From contig JACRFW010000006.1 in assembly GCA_016234265.1 (NCBI GenBank), positions 1-44,662 of the forward strand: a DNA stretch of 44,662 nt, read 5' to 3'. Positions 16,317 to 24,534 of the stretch are shown piece after piece; position 1 is the stretch's first letter; every line of letters begins with the position of its first letter. Position numbers and translations under genes: made by a program. The stretch is from Candidatus Magasanikiibacteriota bacterium (lineage in GTDB: Bacteria; Patescibacteriota; Patescibacteriia; Magasanikbacterales; GWA2-37-8). Under the pieces are notes generated by a model. It was not told where the DNA came from, searched no databases, and worked only from the letters and a program-made list of their open reading frames with translations.

Positions 16317-18179
16317 TTACACTTCTATTACTACCGGGAGTATCATAGGTCTCTTTTCCGTCTTTGTAAAGAGGAACTGCCCGACATAGTCGCGGATTTT
16401 ATTGCGGATATAGTTGGTATCAGCCCAGGAGAGCGGGTCGGACTCAATGACCATTTTTTTCACGCGGTGGCGCATATCTTCAATCAGCTCTTTGTGGCTT
16501 TTCAGAAAGACAAAACCGCGCGAGATGATATCCGGATTTTGGACCAGCTTGCCGGTTTTGCTATCCACGGTCGCAATAATCACCACCATGCCGTCTTCGG
16601 CCAGCACTTGGCGGTCGCGCAGAACGACGTTAGTTTCATCGGATACGCCCAGGCCGTCTACGAATACATAGTCAGCCGGCAATTTGGCTTTGGTGAGCAC
16701 ACCAGCGCCATCTTTGAATTCCATTACTTGGCCATTGTCCGCGATGAAAACATTTTCTTTGGGCATGCCGAGCGCCAAGGCCACTTTAGCGTTGTAGCGC
16801 AACAGGAAATGGTTGCCGTGGATAGGCACAAAATATTTTGGGTTCAGGAGGCGGATCATGAGTTTCACGTCTTCGGCCTTGGCGTGGCCGCCGGCATGCA
16901 CGTCCATCATTTGGTAGTGAATGACCTCGGCGCCTTTCCGGAACAAGGTGTCTTTGAGGCGCTGGACGGTACGCTCGTTGCCCGGGATAACCGAAGATGA
17001 GAAAACAACAGTATCGCCTTCTTCCAGTCTCACCTCGCGGTGTTCGCCGTTGGCAATGCGCATCAGGGAGGCATTTTTTTCGCCCTGCGCCCCGGTGCAG
17101 ATGATAACAATTTTGTTCATCGGGTATTTGTGGATGAAACGGAGATCAATAAGAGTTTTGGGGCTGAATTTCATGTAGCCCAGCTCTTTGGCGATCTCTA
17201 CATTGCTTTTCATACTGAAGCCGCCAAGGGCGACTACTTTACCTAGTTTTTCGGAAACTTCTATGATTTGTTTGACACGGGAGAGGAGCGAGGCAAAAGT
17301 GCCGATAATAATGCGGCCGGGAGCTTTGGCAATAATGTCTTCCAGGTTAACGCCGATTTCCGACTCGGAAATTTGGTGTCCGGGCTGGGAGGCGTTGGTA
17401 GAGTCGCTCAAAAGCGCTAAGACGCCTTCACTCCCGATCCGGGCGATTTTTTGGAGGTCAGCTGGCGCTTCCCCGGTCGGTTGATAATCAAATTTCCAGT
17501 CGCCGGTGTGAATGATGATGCCTTCCGGCGTTTTCACGACCACCCCGATGGAGTCGGGGATGTTGTGGTTCAGGTGGAAAAAAGAAATATCAAAAGCGCC
17601 CAGGCGCAGGGTATCGTTGGCGGTGACGTTGTGGATGTTCAGTGGTTTTAGTTCCTTGTAGTCTTCTTGGCGTTTTTTGATGATGGCGCTTGTGATGGGC
17701 AGAGCGTAGATAGGCGGGTTACCCAGCTGAGGGATGACGTGAGGAATGGCGCCGATGTGGTCGTAGTGGCCATGAGTGATGATAACGCCGCGGATATTTT
17801 TTTCTTTCCCTCGGAGATAGCTCATGTTGGGGATGATATAATCAATGCCCGGCATATCTTCTTCGGGGAATTGCAGGCCCAGGTCAACGAGAATGATATC
17901 GTTGCCGTACTCAAACAAGGTGCAGTTGCGGCCAATTTCTTCTAAGCCCCCTAAGACCGCTACCCGCAGTTTTAGCGTGCCGTCGTTGGGAGTAGCGGCT
18001 GTTGCCATACGAGTAGCGAGGAGTGTTGCGGGAGCGTTTCCGATATGACTGGGGATAGCAAAGCGTGATGAGGGCGAGGTCAAAGGCCTCGTTTGAAAGT
18101 TCCGACGGTGTCGGTGAGCCTGCTTGTTGGCGTGGTCGGGTCTGCCTGTTGGCGTCGCCGACAGCGGTTTGGTCATCAT
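16317..18179 (-). CDS. rnj: Ribonuclease J
   Basis: LGGLEEIGRNCTLFEYGNDIILVDLGLQFPEEDMPGIDYIIPN; ITHGHYDHIGAIPH; IHTGDWKFDYQPT; VPIHGNHFLLR. The true start may be internal (e.g. MATAATPNDG). Confidence 0.94.
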   Translation of the reverse strand: MMTKPLSATPTGRPDHANKQAHRHRRNFQTRPLTSPSSRFAIPSHIGNAPATLLATRMATAATPNDGTLKLRVAVLGGLEEIGRNCTLFEYGNDIILVDLGLQFPEEDMPGIDYIIPNMSYLRGKEKNIRGVIITHGHYDHIGAIPHVIPQLGNPPIYALPITSAIIKKRQEDYKELKPLNIHNVTANDTLRLGAFDISFFHLNHNIPDSIGVVVKTPEGIIIHTGDWKFDYQPTGEAPADLQKIARIGSEGVLALLSDSTNASQPGHQISESEIGVNLEDIIAKAPGRIIIGTFASLLSRVKQIIEVSEKLGKVVALGGFSMKSNVEIAKELGYMKFSPKTLIDLRFIHKYPMNKIVIICTGAQGEKNASLMRIANGEHREVRLEEGDTVVFSSSVIPGNERTVQRLKDTLFRKGAEVIHYQMMDVHAGGHAKAEDVKLMIRLLNPKYFVPIHGNHFLLRYNAKVALALGMPKENVFIADNGQVMEFKDGAGVLTKAKLPADYVFVDGLGVSDETNVVLRDRQVLAEDGMVVIIATVDSKTGKLVQNPDIISRGFVFLKSHKELIEDMRHRVKKMVIESDPLSWADTNYIRNKIRDYVGQFLFTKTEKRPMILPVVIEV

Positions 18180-18226
18180 AGAGATACCTAAAATAAATGA
18201 GTGAAGAAGAAAAAATTACAATTTAG

Positions 18227-18308
18227 TGCGGACGGAGGGACTCGAACCCTCAAGGATTGCTCCATACGCTTCTGAGACGTACGCGTATACCAGTTCCGCC
18301 ACGTCCGC
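18227..18308 (-). tRNA. tRNA-Leu (anticodon CAG), 3' CCA not encoded
   Basis: GCGGACGTGGCGGAACTGGTATACGCGTACGTCTCAGAAGCGTATGGAGCAATCCTTGAGGGTTCGAGTCCCTCCGTCCGCA; acceptor pairs, long variable arm, loop CTCAGAA. Confidence 0.93.
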
Positions 18309-18317
18309 TTGTGATTA

Positions 18318-18386
18318 GTTTGAAAAGTTATCAAGTAGAAAGTTACAAGGTAATAGAATCTGAAACTTTATAACTTTTTACTTTAC
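18318..18386. repeat. A/T-rich inverted-repeat intergenic element
   Basis: AAAAGTTATCAAGTAGAAAGTTACAAGG...GAAACTTTATAACTTTTTACTTTAC. Confidence 0.5.
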
Positions 18387-18404
18387 AAACTTATGAACTT
18401 CAGG

Positions 18405-20363
18405 CTACTTCCACTGCCATTTTGTTTTGATATACCAGTGGCTCAGGTCGTTGAATCGATCCGAGGGAGTTTCCAGACGCGCGTCTTCAATACCCTGCAC
18501 ATTACTCGTCACCATAAAGGTGTGCCGGGGAGAGAATAAAAATACCGCCGGGATTTCTTTAGCTAGAATTTCTTGGAATTTTACGTAAGCATCAATGCGT
18601 TTAGTTTCGTTTTGTTCGGAGCGGACACTTTCCAACGTCTTGTCGGCATTACGATTGGTAAAGACCGCCACGTTCAGACCCGGGTACTCTGCTTGCGAGG
18701 AATGCCAAAAAGGAAACGGATCAGGGTTGATATAGCCGATGATTTCTCCATAGAGAAGAACCTGGTAGCTGCGGTTTTTCAGAATATCGCGGACGATCTG
18801 GCGGCTATCAATGGCTACCACGGTGGCGCGTATCCCGAGATCCCGCCACATGGCGACAATCAGTTCAGCCACTTTGGTGTATTCGGGAGCGTCAACGGTA
18901 GTGACGGCCAGTTCAAGTAAACGGCCATCTTTGTTCCGGCGGTAGAAGGTCTGGTCGGCGGCCATTTCTTGGCGGACAGCGCTGGTAAGTTGTTTGTTGA
19001 TTGCTTGTTCACGCGCGGTGATTTTATCGGGAGTAGAACTATTCGCTTTTTTGAATGTTTCCAGTTCAGCTTGGTAATTTTTAAAGAGCGTATCATAGCG
19101 CAGTTTAAAATAACCCTCCGGCTCAAGGCGTAGCCAGGTTTTATCAAGGAGCGCGTTCGCGGCCGCCAGATCAACTCCCAGGGGTTTCGTCGCGCTGTTA
19201 AAGCCCGTGCTGCCGGGCAAAATAGGCCCCTCAATAACTTCGCCGAGTCCATCAAGCGCTTCGGTCACAAGGCGTTTTTTATCAATCGCTTGGGCCAAGG
19301 CCAGCCGCAGAGCGTCTTCTTTAAGCAGGTTCTCGGTGGCCTGATTGAAAAAGAGGGCGGTGTACTGGGGCAGCTGGAGATGATAGGAAAGTAAACTTTT
19401 ACCAGTTAATTTATTTTGGATCGGGCGCGGGACGAAATTGAGCGCGTTTACTGTTTGGGCGCGGAGCGCTTCCGAGGCCCCCTGGTAGTCATCAAAAAAT
19501 TTGAACGTGAGGGTTTTAATATAGGGTTTGTCCCCGTGGTACCATTGGTTTCTGGTCAGGGTAAAACTATCAATTTTGCCGGCGCCGCCCTTTAGTAATT
19601 TATTGAATTGCCAGGCGCCGGCGCCGACCGGCTGGAGATTGCTCTTAGCCAGACGAATAGCGCTTGGTGCGCTGTTACTCCAGATATGCTCGGGGATGAT
19701 GCCGACGGTGAGGCTGCCCAAGAATGGCACGAACGGTTCTTTGAGAGTGAAGCGGACGGTTCTATCGTCAATTTTTTCCGCCTTTACTCCCTGGAAAGCC
19801 GCCAAGAGCGGGCTGCCGACTTCGGGATTTTGGATAAGTTCAAAGGTGTAGACAACATCTTCGGCCGTCAGCGGTTCGCCATCTGACCAGCGGAGATTTT
19901 GGCGCAACGTCATGATGTAGGTTTTTTTGTCGTCGCTTACCGTGTAGCTTTCGGCCAGATCCGGTGTGAGCGTTAGGTCCTTGGCGCGACGGAACAACCC
20001 GGCGTAGACGAGCGCGACCAGGTCGGCATCAACATCGTTTCTCCCCGCAAAGAGCGGGTTCACATATTTTGGTTGTCCCACGATGGCTTCACTGTATTCG
20101 CCTCCTTCTTTTGGCGCTGAGACGATGTGTCGGGACAACCAAATGGCGGTGGCGCCGACAACGCCGATGGCAATGAGTACGATACCGAGCAACGCCACGC
20201 GTTTCTCAGCCGAGCTTAAGAAATGCCGGATATATTTGAGCTGTGACCAGTGGGGGAGGAGGCGTCCCTGGGTATTTTTTACCAGTTGTTGATCAAGTTG
20301 ATTATATGAGGAAAGCATCTGGCGTTTCTTTTTTAGCCACGATGCCAAAGTATTCCAGATCAT
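18405..20363 (-). CDS. ABC-type peptide transporter substrate-binding protein (SBP_bac_5)
   Basis: YSEAIVGQPKYVNPLFAGRNDVDADLVALVYAGLFRRAKDLTLTPDLAESYTVSDDKKTYIMTLRQNLRWSDGEPLTAEDVVYTFELI. Confidence 0.92.
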   Translation of the reverse strand: MIWNTLASWLKKKRQMLSSYNQLDQQLVKNTQGRLLPHWSQLKYIRHFLSSAEKRVALLGIVLIAIGVVGATAIWLSRHIVSAPKEGGEYSEAIVGQPKYVNPLFAGRNDVDADLVALVYAGLFRRAKDLTLTPDLAESYTVSDDKKTYIMTLRQNLRWSDGEPLTAEDVVYTFELIQNPEVGSPLLAAFQGVKAEKIDDRTVRFTLKEPFVPFLGSLTVGIIPEHIWSNSAPSAIRLAKSNLQPVGAGAWQFNKLLKGGAGKIDSFTLTRNQWYHGDKPYIKTLTFKFFDDYQGASEALRAQTVNALNFVPRPIQNKLTGKSLLSYHLQLPQYTALFFNQATENLLKEDALRLALAQAIDKKRLVTEALDGLGEVIEGPILPGSTGFNSATKPLGVDLAAANALLDKTWLRLEPEGYFKLRYDTLFKNYQAELETFKKANSSTPDKITAREQAINKQLTSAVRQEMAADQTFYRRNKDGRLLELAVTTVDAPEYTKVAELIVAMWRDLGIRATVVAIDSRQIVRDILKNRSYQVLLYGEIIGYINPDPFPFWHSSQAEYPGLNVAVFTNRNADKTLESVRSEQNETKRIDAYVKFQEILAKEIPAVFLFSPRHTFMVTSNVQGIEDARLETPSDRFNDLSHWYIKTKWQWK

Positions 20364-20444
20364 GGGGAGATAGTTATATGGCCTTATTCGGGGTGAACAA
20401 AAGTATGCAAGGCCGTTGGCGGGGAACCCGAGGAGGAGTTCTGT

Positions 20445-20690
20445 TTAGAAGAACAGCCTCGCGAGAGACACGCCGAAAAAGACGATGGCGACGCCGATGG
20501 TGGCGTAGTGAAGTATTTTATCAATGCCGCGTTTTGTGCTGTAGATATTGCTGGTTCCGCCAAAAACACCGCTTAGGCCAGCCCCCTTCTGTTGGAGCAG
20601 AATGATCGCAACGAGCAGTACGGCGAGAACAATTTGTAAGCTATTGTAGATAGTTTCTTTCATAGCAGAGATTGGTGGGTAGGATACCAC
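20445..20690 (-). CDS. secG: Preprotein translocase subunit SecG
   Basis: LQIVLAVLLVAIILLQQKGAGLSGVFGGTSNIYSTKRGIDKILHYATIGVAIVFFGVSLA; promoter TTGACA-17-TATCCT on the minus strand at 20681-20709. Confidence 0.9.
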   Translation of the reverse strand: MVSYPPISAMKETIYNSLQIVLAVLLVAIILLQQKGAGLSGVFGGTSNIYSTKRGIDKILHYATIGVAIVFFGVSLARLFF

Positions 20691-20791
20691 AGCTCTCGTG
20701 TCTTGTCAACAGACCGGTTCTCTGGTATATTAGGCCGCTACGTCGTTCTCCCCATTATCTGGTTCGTACTTTCGTGTTATACTAGTGACGT

Positions 20792-21577
20792 ATGAACTAC
20801 GAACACACTACGAAAACACGAAATATGTTGGAAGGAGTAAACGAACAACGGCCCTGGTACGGGCATTGGTGGGGGAAAATACTGATTGGGCTGATGGTTT
20901 TTTCTCTGGTGATTCTGTTTGTGTTCATTGCCATCACACTCATGTTTTGGTGGCAAATAAAACATGGTCAGAAGCCGGATCTCGGCGTGCCGCCAGCTGG
21001 TTCATTTTCATTCATGGCGTCATTCGCCGCGTCTGGGGCGGCCCATATTGATCGCTCACGGCTAGAAACCGCCGATGACCCGAGCCTCGGTCGCACTGGG
21101 GCACCGATAACAGTCGTTGAATTTATTGATCTTAAATGTCCCAATTCTCGAGCGGCCGCGCCTATAATGGATAAGGTGATTGCCCGCTATGGAGCGAAAG
21201 TTCATTTGATTATCCGTGATTTCCCCGTTGAATCAACCCATCCCGGGGCAACGGAGCTCTCGGAGCTGGCGTATTGCGCCGATCAACAGCATCGTTTTTG
21301 GCCAATGTACCAAGTATTATTTAGTGAGCAAGACACACTTTCCGCCGCTCTTGATGATACCGCGCTCTCGCGTCTGGCTGATCGTTCAGGCACTGACTTT
21401 GCCACTTTAAAAACCTGCCTCGCCACCGCCGCCCCGCTTCAGGAAATACGGGCTGACTACCTGACCGGCATTTCCGCCGGTGTGCGCGGCACGCCAACAT
21501 TTTTCATCAACGGGCAAAAGGTGGAGGGGGTAATACCATTTGAGACATGGGAGAAGTATTTAGAGAAAGTGAAATGA
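20792..21577 (+). CDS. DsbA-like thioredoxin-fold protein with CPNS (monothiol) active site
   Basis: TM anchor, then ITVVEFIDLKCPNSRAAAPIMDKVIARYGAKVHLIIRDFPVE...GTPTFFINGQKVEG (cis-Pro TP). Confidence 0.85.
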   Translation: MNYEHTTKTRNMLEGVNEQRPWYGHWWGKILIGLMVFSLVILFVFIAITLMFWWQIKHGQKPDLGVPPAGSFSFMASFAASGAAHIDRSRLETADDPSLGRTGAPITVVEFIDLKCPNSRAAAPIMDKVIARYGAKVHLIIRDFPVESTHPGATELSELAYCADQQHRFWPMYQVLFSEQDTLSAALDDTALSRLADRSGTDFATLKTCLATAAPLQEIRADYLTGISAGVRGTPTFFINGQKVEGVIPFETWEKYLEKVK

Positions 21578-23142
21578 AATTTTATATGTTCCGCTGGTTG
21601 ATATTATTTGTCGTATTAGCTGGGGCAGTATTGCCAGCTGCCTCTGCCCTGGCTGCCGATACCACTCCGCCGGAGTTTAATCCGCTATGTTGGCAGAAGA
21701 AACAATGTGACAGCGTGCGCCAGCAGATTGCTGGTAAATCCGGACAACCACTCACCCAAGCTGATCGGGAAGCTTTAAAAGAAGGTTTTATCACCGGCCC
21801 GGAAGCTATTCCCTGCGCTGGTGGCAAAACAGGCAGCGACGAAGAATGGGGCCGATGTCTGCCGGCCAATGTGGCCAAGACGGAAATAGCTTTCGGAGGC
21901 AAGCGCTCTTTTTTGAATATTGGCGACTTCATTCAGTCAAACTATCGTTACGCGTTGAGCATTGTCGGTATTTTAGCCGCGATAATGGTCGTGGTGGCGG
22001 GCTTCCAGTGGGTGACCAGCGGCGGCAATAGCGAAGCCATCACGAGCGCCAAAAAGCGCATCGGCGGCGCATTGATTGGGTTGTTTATTGCCTACATGTC
22101 GTATTTTATTTTGAACACCATTAACCCGGCTTTGGTGAATTTGCGTTTGCCGCAAAATTGGCTGATTCGCCCCCAGAGTATTGTCCCGGCATTTTGCGCG
22201 GCCGCGCCAACATCCACTACTCGTTTAGCCAAGGCGGCCGAGAAAGATCAGCAGAGTGTGGAAGTTAAGCCGCCAGCTCAAATAGATTACAGTTTGGCTT
22301 ATGACCCAGCCACCACGACTGGCGCTTTTGCTTGTGGCTCCCGTTACTTTGTTGAGGGCGGTGGCAATACCACTTGTTTCGGTGATCTCTGCGGGCCAAA
22401 TTCTCTTTGTGTCAATTTCAATAGTTCAGACAGCAAAAACCCCTATAATTGTCAGCAAGGAATTTTGGCCGGGACAATATCTGGCAGCGGCCAGGGGTTG
22501 AGTACGGTTGTTATTGATGGCCCTGTGGAGTTATGGGCTTTTTGCAAGAGCGGTGAAAGAAAACGAGTAGATAGCGTTTCAGCCGTCAATGATCGTCAGC
22601 CGGCAACATACATTTTTGCTACTGACCAGACAAAACTTGCTCAGGCCTGTGGCTCACCGGAGAGCGCTCTTGGTTTTTATTTGGTGGCTGAGGTGAACGA
22701 TGAGACTGGTTTAACGGGAAAGTTCATTGAAGGCGCGCCATGGAGCTGGGGCCTTGATGACTGGCATGCGGTTGGCCGATTGCCCAAGTCTGGATCATGT
22801 TCGATTAATCTAGCAAAAGTCGCCAACCGGATTGCTGATGTTTTTATACCATGTAATCAAGAGGTGAGCTGGTTGGCCTGCAGCGCCACTTTTTTTAGTA
22901 ATAGCCGGCCGATGAATGATGTATATCCATCTTTAGCAAAGGATTCTGAGTTTCAAACTTATTTATTGTCATCTAGTGATTTAGCGCGCGGTTTTCAATG
23001 TGATCTTTCGATTGATCGTAGTGAGTTCCCGGCTCTTGATCTTACGCGGGACCCGAGCGGGAGGTATACATCAGGCGGCGGGGCTATTATTCAGAGCGAA
23101 GAAATTCAGAGAGCGTACAATCATGCCAAGTCCGTATACTAG
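21574..23142 (+). CDS. Cys-rich secreted/membrane protein with T4SS (VirB2-like) pilin TM pair
   Basis: Signal peptide; NIGDFIQSNYRYALSIVGILAAIMVVVAGFQWVTSGGNSEAITSAKKRIGGALIGLFIAYMSYFILNTINPALV; long Cys-rich C-terminal region. ATGA overlap with the upstream dsbA-like gene. Confidence 0.75.
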   Translation: MKFYMFRWLILFVVLAGAVLPAASALAADTTPPEFNPLCWQKKQCDSVRQQIAGKSGQPLTQADREALKEGFITGPEAIPCAGGKTGSDEEWGRCLPANVAKTEIAFGGKRSFLNIGDFIQSNYRYALSIVGILAAIMVVVAGFQWVTSGGNSEAITSAKKRIGGALIGLFIAYMSYFILNTINPALVNLRLPQNWLIRPQSIVPAFCAAAPTSTTRLAKAAEKDQQSVEVKPPAQIDYSLAYDPATTTGAFACGSRYFVEGGGNTTCFGDLCGPNSLCVNFNSSDSKNPYNCQQGILAGTISGSGQGLSTVVIDGPVELWAFCKSGERKRVDSVSAVNDRQPATYIFATDQTKLAQACGSPESALGFYLVAEVNDETGLTGKFIEGAPWSWGLDDWHAVGRLPKSGSCSINLAKVANRIADVFIPCNQEVSWLACSATFFSNSRPMNDVYPSLAKDSEFQTYLLSSSDLARGFQCDLSIDRSEFPALDLTRDPSGRYTSGGGAIIQSEEIQRAYNHAKSVY

Positions 23143-23176
23143 ATACACTGTCTCATGCCGGGCAGCATAAAAACAT

Positions 23177-23251
23177 ATGAAAGATCATATTGTTATCAAA
23201 GGGGCCAGAGCCCACAACCTGAAAAATCTTAGGTTTCACCAGATCAATTAA
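23177..23251 (+). pseudogene. Truncated uvrA 5' remnant
   Basis: ATG...TAA reads [24 protein letters not shown], matching UvrA N-termini (compare [18 protein letters not shown] of the intact downstream copy). Confidence 0.75.
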
Positions 23252-23310
23252 CCATTTTAATAGTAAAATGGAATATAAAGTTTGACATTTTAACAGTAAA
23301 ATGATACACT
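23252..23310 (+). promoter_or_regulatory. Promoter with twin operator-like palindromes
   Basis: CCATTTTAATAGTAAAATGG (23252-23271) and CATTTTAACAGTAAAATG (23286-23303); TTGACA (23282-23287)-17-TACACT (23305-23310). Confidence 0.65.
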
Positions 23311-23331
23311 ACTTCAAATAAACAGAAGAAT

Positions 23332-24498
23332 ATGGCTTATAATCGCAAAATTGAAGAACATATTGAAAAGTATCTGGCGGAAGACAGTAACAAGATTTTT
23401 TTTATGTGGGGTCCGCGCCGAGCGGGAAAAACTTTTATAATGAGGAAAATTAGCGAGAAATTGAAAGTGCCCCTTTTTAATTTTGATCTACGGTCGGATC
23501 AGGAAAAATTTCTGCCTGATCGGTCTGTTTTAAGCAAATTGGCGTCCGCCTTGCCGGTCATTTTAATTGATGAGGTACAAAATTTTCCGGAGGCTACCGT
23601 AGCCTTAAAGATTTTGTTTGATGAATTCAAAGTAAAAATAATCGCTACCGGCAGCAGCGAATTGCGACGGAAATCAACAGATTTTGATAGCCTGGCGGGT
23701 AGATTTATTGAATATAACTGTTTACCACTGTCGGCAAGTGAAATCAAAAATAATCTGTCTGTCAAACCTTATGAAGAATCGGTTTTTTCCAAATTTCTAA
23801 TGAGCGATGTATCAATATATGGTTCTTACCCGGAAATATATGGACAAAAAAAGAGTGAAGCGGAAAAAATAGATTTATTGCAAAATATTTTTGATACTTA
23901 TGTTTTGAAGGATATTGTTGACATCTATAATTTGCGCAACGCTAAACTCGCCAAGGATATTTTGGTCAAGGTAGCTTTACAGATAGGGAGCGAGATTTCA
24001 GTGAGAGAATTGGCGAACAGTTTAGGGTCTAATACAATGACTGTTTCAAATTACCTTGAAATATTCATTAAGAATTATATCTTACTTCCTTTGCCGGCTT
24101 TTAAAACCAATTTGCGCCGCGCCGTTTCCGCTCATCGCAAGCTCTATTTTTTGGATTTAGGTTTACGCAATATTTTAATTAAAGATTTCAGGCCTCTAGA
24201 TTTGCGGCCGGACAAAGGCGGCGTGTTTGAGAATTTTATCATTGCGGAATTTTTTAAAAAGGTTTTAAACGACCATCTTCATTGCTCGTTTTATTTTTAT
24301 CGTGAATACGGCGGCAAAGAAGTGGATTTGGTGGCGGAAAATTATAAGAAAGAATATTTCTGTTTTGAATCAAAATTTAATGGACATTCTGTCAGCCCAA
24401 TTTTTCCGTTACCTCATAAATTGGAAACCATCAATCAAAAAAATTACTTCAATTTGATTGAATCGCTCTGTCAGTTTTCAGATGTCTTGGCGTCATGA
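23332..24498 (+). CDS. AAA ATPase with DUF4143 (COG1373-type)
   Basis: MWGPRRAGKTFIMRKI Walker A; VILIDEVQNFPE Walker B; C-terminal 'GGVFENFIIAEFFK...YREYGGKEVDLVAEN' nuclease-like DUF4143 signature. Confidence 0.9.
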   Translation: MAYNRKIEEHIEKYLAEDSNKIFFMWGPRRAGKTFIMRKISEKLKVPLFNFDLRSDQEKFLPDRSVLSKLASALPVILIDEVQNFPEATVALKILFDEFKVKIIATGSSELRRKSTDFDSLAGRFIEYNCLPLSASEIKNNLSVKPYEESVFSKFLMSDVSIYGSYPEIYGQKKSEAEKIDLLQNIFDTYVLKDIVDIYNLRNAKLAKDILVKVALQIGSEISVRELANSLGSNTMTVSNYLEIFIKNYILLPLPAFKTNLRRAVSAHRKLYFLDLGLRNILIKDFRPLDLRPDKGGVFENFIIAEFFKKVLNDHLHCSFYFYREYGGKEVDLVAENYKKEYFCFESKFNGHSVSPIFPLPHKLETINQKNYFNLIESLCQFSDVLAS

Positions 24499-24534
24499 GT
24501 GACAAATAAATACTGCGCAATCATATTTCAATTT

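Noticed and set aside
16467-17000. 177-aa plus-strand ORF over RNase J
   Set aside because: Shadow ORF on the strand opposite a strongly conserved gene.
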